DNA from: G963708235 sp963708235
GTDB lineage: Bacteria; Actinomycetota; Acidimicrobiia; Spongiisociales; UBA5794
DNA: 64,000 nt
Direction of reading: 5' to 3'
NCBI GenBank assembly: GCA_963708235.1
Contig: OY970200.1
Span: forward strand, 1,116,001-1,180,000
The notes below the pieces were generated by a model. It made no database searches and was not told the DNA's origin. It worked only from the letters and a program-made list of their open reading frames with translations. Shown piece by piece: positions 60,801-64,000 of this stretch. Positions within the stretch are counted from its first letter, which is position 1. Each line of letters opens with the position of its first letter. Position numbers and translations under genes: made by a program.

Positions 60801-61050
60801 CCCGGCCGTCGTCGGCGAAATGGCGGAGCCGGCGGCGGAGACGGTCCCCGAGTTCCTCGGCGGCCTTGTTGGTGAAGGTCACCCCGAGCGCCGCTTCGGG
60901 TTCGATGCCCCGATCGACGAACGCCGCCAGACGTTCCACGATCGTGGTGGTCTTGCCGGTCCCGGCGCCGGCGGCCACCCGCAACGGTTCGAGCGGGTGC
61001 TCGATGATGGCGCGCTGTTCTTCGCTCGGTTCGAAATTCGGGACGTTCAT
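57814..61050 (-). CDS. adnB: AdnB-like UvrD-type helicase with C-terminal Fe-S nuclease
   Basis: The 1078-residue protein has an N-terminal SF1 motor: Walker A AAGAGTGKTTT (Lys33), motif Ia VTFTNKAAEEL, Walker B VVLDEYQDTDP, motif III VGDADQTIYEWRG, motif V TVHRAKGLEWD and motif VI YVAVTRARHRL. The C-terminal RecB-like nuclease has AGCPKQYHW, GRIDAIFE and WEIVDYKSG (Asp, Asp-x-Lys). Cysteines in CPKQ and CRRCDFARFC form the Fe-S staple. ATG 61050 overlaps the adnA stop (ATGA). With AdnA it resects double-strand breaks in actinobacteria. The last residues derive from a duplicated dtd end. Confidence 0.92.
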   Translation of the reverse strand: MNVPNFEPSEEQRAIIEHPLEPLRVAAGAGTGKTTTIVERLAAFVDRGIEPEAALGVTFTNKAAEELGDRLRRRLRHFADDGREVEVTTYHGFAYRILDEMGAVVGMERQSPVIGPGYVRQLLHESIGDGPYDHLDLTYLAGRIDEAAGLGAQLAGNLRGPDDLVAAAPNPADPEGPWPSRIELAGMLRAYADAKRRLGVVDYGDLILLAHRLVTAHPAVAARIRDRYRIVVLDEYQDTDPGQRELLRAIFGGGFPITAVGDADQTIYEWRGASLSNFQSFSEHFPCANGEPAPTLPLTRNRRSGPSILGLANAIRTTLHGAPPFDPLRPAQPVDATVAAGWFRTAEEEAGWVAGEIRRLHDEEGIAWRDIAVLFRKNQQMAVIRDALHNEDVPLEVASLGGLLTVPEVADVHAWLRILDRPEDSVAVARILLGSRYRLGMGDLAPLAAQARQWNRSHTQDQTPEPDEDDILSYPLLEAIDRLPELAYPDAHPQTAGDPDHIEPLIRLDEFRTLYRGLLTEAQGVTLVELVRRIIDRLDGWAEIEAMPAAHGLSARLNLYRFIDLAESWSPLTGRPSLDGFLGYLDLLQDERAPDELDTARISGEDAVSLLTVHRAKGLEWDTVFIPAVSHNAFPSTSQGFDDPVRAARWLPYELRLDAGDWPAADTPDAERVEMLRSRHHAQELRTAYVAVTRARHRLTLTGAIWTGGKRPRQPGLLLDLLKDRSMVPGNGDGNPARDVAIVSWVEEPGEPPVQQPVVTEAPDPHFDGGWRRALRQRLDDPEWSGRQPDAGPTFETYRSQLVLELEGLPAAPEPRDEPKIPTVSVTGLVTLAGCPKQYHWAEVDRLPRRPSPWLRRGTEVHRRIELHQRGVATFAELDDSPVPGQRPPGEGVDPYRSYLGSRFAGMTPSHQETPINLTIEGVRVRGRIDAIFEPEPGSWEIVDYKSGRPGADPAALVQLQTYAVAAAEGAVLGGIPDQIRVTFAYLGTDPVTEHAIDTDAEWLDQARERIVSLATAVKEGDFPPLPSERCRRCDFARFCPAGTEWLASNEPAIPTGPPIGASGPPPATAPVTAPTSR

Positions 61051-64000
61051 GCCACCCACCCCTCACGGCCCTCGGGTTGGAGCGGGCACAGGGTGCGCAC
61101 CGCACACCGGTCGCATGCGTCGGAGAGCAACGGGGGCCAGCGTTCCTCGTTGATCCCCGTGGCGGCGGCGACAAGTCTGGTTTCGATGTCAGCGAGATGA
61201 TCCACGCCGAGGAACCGGGTGGTCACCGTCCTGCTCGTCTTCGGCGCCCATGGGTACCACAGCTCGGCGCGCACCGGCTCGCCGATGGCGGTGAGCCGGG
61301 GGTCGGACCGGGCGGCCATGAGGTAGAACCCGAGTTGGAGCGACGCCGCCGCCTCGGCGACGGTCACCGAGGAACTGCTGGTCTTGTAGTCCACCACGGT
61401 GAGCTTGCCGGCGTGTACTTCGATCCGGTCGGCGACGCCGTGCCAGCGGACACCGCCGATCTCCAGGTGGAGGGGGTGTTCGACGGCGACCACCCGACCC
61501 TTCCCCGGCCACCGCTCGTAGAGGCGGCGTAGGATCGCCTCGGCGCGCCGTCGCCATGCCGTCGCCACCGGCCCGTCGCCACCGAATGGCGGTTCCTCGA
61601 ACTGTCTCTCCAGTTCGGAGAGCGCCGCCTCGGCCGTCCCGTGTGCGGCGCCGTTCTCCATCGCCGCCCGCTCCACCACCTCGAGGACCCGGTGGACCAG
61701 GGTGCCCAGCGCCGCATGAGGGGTCGGCTCGTTGCCGATCCCGAGTCGGCGTTCCAGGGCGTAGCGCCGGGGGCACCGGTCGTACCCGTCGGCCTGGGTG
61801 GGGGACAGCACGACGTCTCCCGGGATCAACCCCCGGTCGGAGCCGGGGTCCCTCATCCCGATGAAGCGTGACGCAGGTCGTAGCCCGTATGCCTCTCCCG
61901 CCGCCAACACATCGAGGGCGGCGAGGCGGCGCGGTCCGGGGGTCGCCGGGTCGGCGGCCACCCGCCGGATGTGGGCTTCGGCTTCCGCCGGGGTGACCGG
62001 GATCCGATCCGACCCGGGCCGGCGGACCGCCTCGGCGACGGTGTCGGTTCCCGCCACCAGCGCCAGGAACCGTGACGGGACGCCGGTGCCCTCCTCGAAT
62101 CCGGTGGCCGTGGCGGTCCACACCACTCGCCGCCGTGCCCTGGTCATCGCGGTATAGGCCAGCCGCCGCTCCTCCTGGAGACGGAACCTGCGGTAGGCGG
62201 CTGCCTCACCGGGGACATCCGGGAGCAGATGACGGACCCCCAGCAGCGAGTCGCGCATTCGAAGGTCGGGGAAGACCCCCTCGACGGCGTCGGCGATGAA
62301 CACGACATCGAGTTCGAGCCCCTTCGCCTGGTGCAGGGTGGCGATGCTGAGGCGGTCGTCTTCGGGGATGGCGTAGCTGAGGAGCGGCCGGGCTTCGAAG
62401 TCCTCCTCGAGCAGCAGGGCGGCGTAGTCGGTCAGGGAGGCTTCGGGGTTCCGCTCGTTCCAGCGCGACAGCACCTGGATCAACGAGGTCCACGCCGCCC
62501 GCTCCACGTCGTGGCCTTCCTGGGCGACCTCCGCAAGCTGGGGAACGGTGGACCAGACCACCCAGGCGCCCTCCACCGCCGGCAACTCCGTCGCCCAGGA
62601 CGGATCGTCGATGAGGTGACACAGCCCGGCGGAGGTGGGAACCGACGTCTGCAACGTCTCGGACCAGCTGGCGCCGATCGACCTCCGCGTTCGTTCCAGA
62701 TCGCGGGCCTCGCCCAGAGGAAGCGCAAGCCATCTTCCCAGCAGGAGGCGACGCATCACCCGGTCCAGCGTGGCCGGGTCGTCGGTGGTGGCGGCGGTGA
62801 CCAGGTCGAGCACGAACCGCACCGCCGGTTGCTCGGCGAGTCGAGATGTCGGCGGATCGTGTGGCACGCTGCGCCGTTGTAGCGCTCGGGACAACTCGGG
62901 GACGAAACGCCTGGTGGAGCGGACGAACACCCCCATGTCGCGGAACCGGATGTGCTCCTCGCGGTTGAGACGCACCACCTCGGCGGCGATCCACTCGGCT
63001 TCCTCGGTCTGCTGCTCGAAACCGAAGATATCGACGGCGCCGTCTGCGTCGGTGGCGGTCACCCGTCCCGCCGCTCCGGGCAGGTCCCGTTCGGTCACCC
63101 GTTCGGCGGCTTCGAGAATCCGTCGCGGGGTGCGGAACGAGGTGGTGAGGACAAGGCGTTGCGCCGGTTGGCCATCGGCGCCCCGGAACGTCTCCGGGAA
63201 CCGGGCGACGTTCTGCAGGGCGGCCCCCCGGAAGCTGTAGATCGACTGATAGGGATCGGCGGCGGCGGTGAGGTGCCCGGATCGGGTGAGGGCGGCGAGG
63301 AGGCGTACCTGCGACACGGTGGTGTCCTGATACTCGTCGACCAGCACGTACCGGTGGGGGAGCAGCGGCCCATCCGCCGACTCGACGGCGGTCTCGACGA
63401 TGCGGGTGGCCTCGGCGAGGAGCATCCCGTAGTCGATGCGATGGGTCCGGTGCAGCTCGCTGCGGTAGCGACGCATGAACGCGGGGATGCCACGCCAGTC
63501 GTCGCGCCGGCGCAGACGGTCCTCGATATCGTCGGGGCCGAGCATCTGCTCGCTGGCGCGCAACAAGAAGTCGGTGACCTCACCGGAGAAGGTCTTCGAA
63601 CCGAGCAGTTCCCGAAACGCCATCGACCAGGCGGCCGGCGGCTCCGAGGCGAGCAGCCGGCGGACGACCGCCACCTGTTCCGGTCCGGTGAGCACCTGGG
63701 GGGGATGGTCCCAACCGCCCAGGGCCCCGTGCTGATCGAGGATTCCCGCCGCCAGTCCGTGGAACGTCACCACCGGGACCGGGGCGACCCGGAGCGGAGG
63801 GTCGAGTTGGTCGAGACCGTTGCCGATCCGCTCGCTGAGGTCTGCCACCCCGCGCCGCCCGAACGACAGCACCAGGATCTCGCTGCTCGGGACCCCGACC
63901 CGGGCGACAAGGTGGACAACCCGTTGCACCAGGAACTCGGACTTACCGGTACCCGGTCCGCCGACCACGATCTCCGGTCCGTCGATCCGGGCGATGGCCG
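61047..64000 (-). CDS. adnA: AdnA-like UvrD-type helicase with C-terminal Fe-S nuclease (N-terminus cut by window edge)
   Basis: The frame is open to the right edge, giving at least 984 residues; Walker A GGPGTGKSEF is only a few codons in, so probably little is missing. Motor motifs include LSFGRRGVADLSER, VLVDEYQDTTVSQVRLL, AADPYQSIYSFRG, TLHQAKGLELDVVF and YTAMTRARRRV. The nuclease domain has DRCPRRYALERRL, GVADRIEV, TVVDYKTS and a Cys-rich end, CDRCAVRTLC. The order adnA then adnB is that of mycobacteria. A GTG at 63968 is only an internal codon here; the true start lies outside the window. Confidence 0.92.
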   Translation of the reverse strand, partial: AIARIDGPEIVVGGPGTGKSEFLVQRVVHLVARVGVPSSEILVLSFGRRGVADLSERIGNGLDQLDPPLRVAPVPVVTFHGLAAGILDQHGALGGWDHPPQVLTGPEQVAVVRRLLASEPPAAWSMAFRELLGSKTFSGEVTDFLLRASEQMLGPDDIEDRLRRRDDWRGIPAFMRRYRSELHRTHRIDYGMLLAEATRIVETAVESADGPLLPHRYVLVDEYQDTTVSQVRLLAALTRSGHLTAAADPYQSIYSFRGAALQNVARFPETFRGADGQPAQRLVLTTSFRTPRRILEAAERVTERDLPGAAGRVTATDADGAVDIFGFEQQTEEAEWIAAEVVRLNREEHIRFRDMGVFVRSTRRFVPELSRALQRRSVPHDPPTSRLAEQPAVRFVLDLVTAATTDDPATLDRVMRRLLLGRWLALPLGEARDLERTRRSIGASWSETLQTSVPTSAGLCHLIDDPSWATELPAVEGAWVVWSTVPQLAEVAQEGHDVERAAWTSLIQVLSRWNERNPEASLTDYAALLLEEDFEARPLLSYAIPEDDRLSIATLHQAKGLELDVVFIADAVEGVFPDLRMRDSLLGVRHLLPDVPGEAAAYRRFRLQEERRLAYTAMTRARRRVVWTATATGFEEGTGVPSRFLALVAGTDTVAEAVRRPGSDRIPVTPAEAEAHIRRVAADPATPGPRRLAALDVLAAGEAYGLRPASRFIGMRDPGSDRGLIPGDVVLSPTQADGYDRCPRRYALERRLGIGNEPTPHAALGTLVHRVLEVVERAAMENGAAHGTAEAALSELERQFEEPPFGGDGPVATAWRRRAEAILRRLYERWPGKGRVVAVEHPLHLEIGGVRWHGVADRIEVHAGKLTVVDYKTSSSSVTVAEAAASLQLGFYLMAARSDPRLTAIGEPVRAELWYPWAPKTSRTVTTRFLGVDHLADIETRLVAAATGINEERWPPLLSDACDRCAVRTLCPLQPEGREGWVA

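Overview
The window is a gene-dense stretch of high-GC chromosome with short intergenic gaps, many ATGA/GTGA start-stop overlaps, and no phage, IS, CRISPR, rRNA or tRNA that I could see. Mycothiol S-conjugate amidase (Mca), an F420-pathway guanylyltransferase (CofC/FbiD) with an LLM-class F420 oxidoreductase, AdnAB-type helicase-nucleases, a RamB-type glyoxylate regulator and a YtrA-type GntR regulator all point to an actinobacterium. The divergence from streptomycete and mycobacterial sequences, and the bacterial NurA-HerA-SbcCD operon, suggest a deep-branching class such as Acidimicrobiia. That placement is inference.

Layout. 1-3 kb (minus strand): membrane protein cut by the left edge, SDR-like protein, LmbE-type deacetylase, CofC/FbiD. 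3-12 kb: pyruvate kinase, stand-alone Nfu_N domain, VanW/PASTA envelope protein, Mca, a coupled pair of P-loop GTPases, lipid kinase, phosphoribosyltransferase. 12-17 kb: PruA and two tandem Amidase_3 hydrolases. 17-22 kb: a GntR regulator with a clear promoter/operator, followed by two ABC systems in one coupled operon. 22-28 kb: OmpR/histidine kinase pair, then MoxR, DUF58 and VWA genes behind a two-half-site direct repeat. 28-34 kb: aceB-aceA divergent from a RamB-like regulator, then msrB. 34-43 kb: a small ABC exporter, a PQQ-type sugar dehydrogenase-like lipoprotein, a methyltransferase, membrane proteins, a hydrolase, a UMF1-type transporter, and azlCD preceded by a small His-rich ORF. 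43-45 kb: an RRM protein with a structured leader, a divergent IF-1, and a second PQQ-dehydrogenase-like lipoprotein.

45-52 kb is the most interesting block: nurA-like, herA-like, sbcD (mre11) and sbcC (rad50), all start-stop overlapped. This resembles the archaeal HerA-NurA-Mre11-Rad50 end-resection operon. About 6 kb further on, adnB and adnA (minus strand, cut by the right edge) encode the dedicated actinobacterial resection motor-nuclease, so two double-strand-break resection systems sit close together. Between them lie an M14 peptidase-like exoprotein, an LLM oxidoreductase, a DUF368 (PopT-type) transporter and dtd. The dtd/adnB junction carries a decayed tandem duplication of both gene ends.

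Regulation. At least seven genes have a TANNNT -10 element ending 6-7 nt before the start codon, the spacing expected for leaderless transcripts. Other readable sites are a TTGACG-N18-TACGGT promoter with an inverted-repeat operator at the GntR gene, an 11-bp-period GTTTAC direct repeat before moxR, and a RamB-like box between ramB and aceBA. Short in-frame tandem repeats recur in the disordered tails of several proteins.
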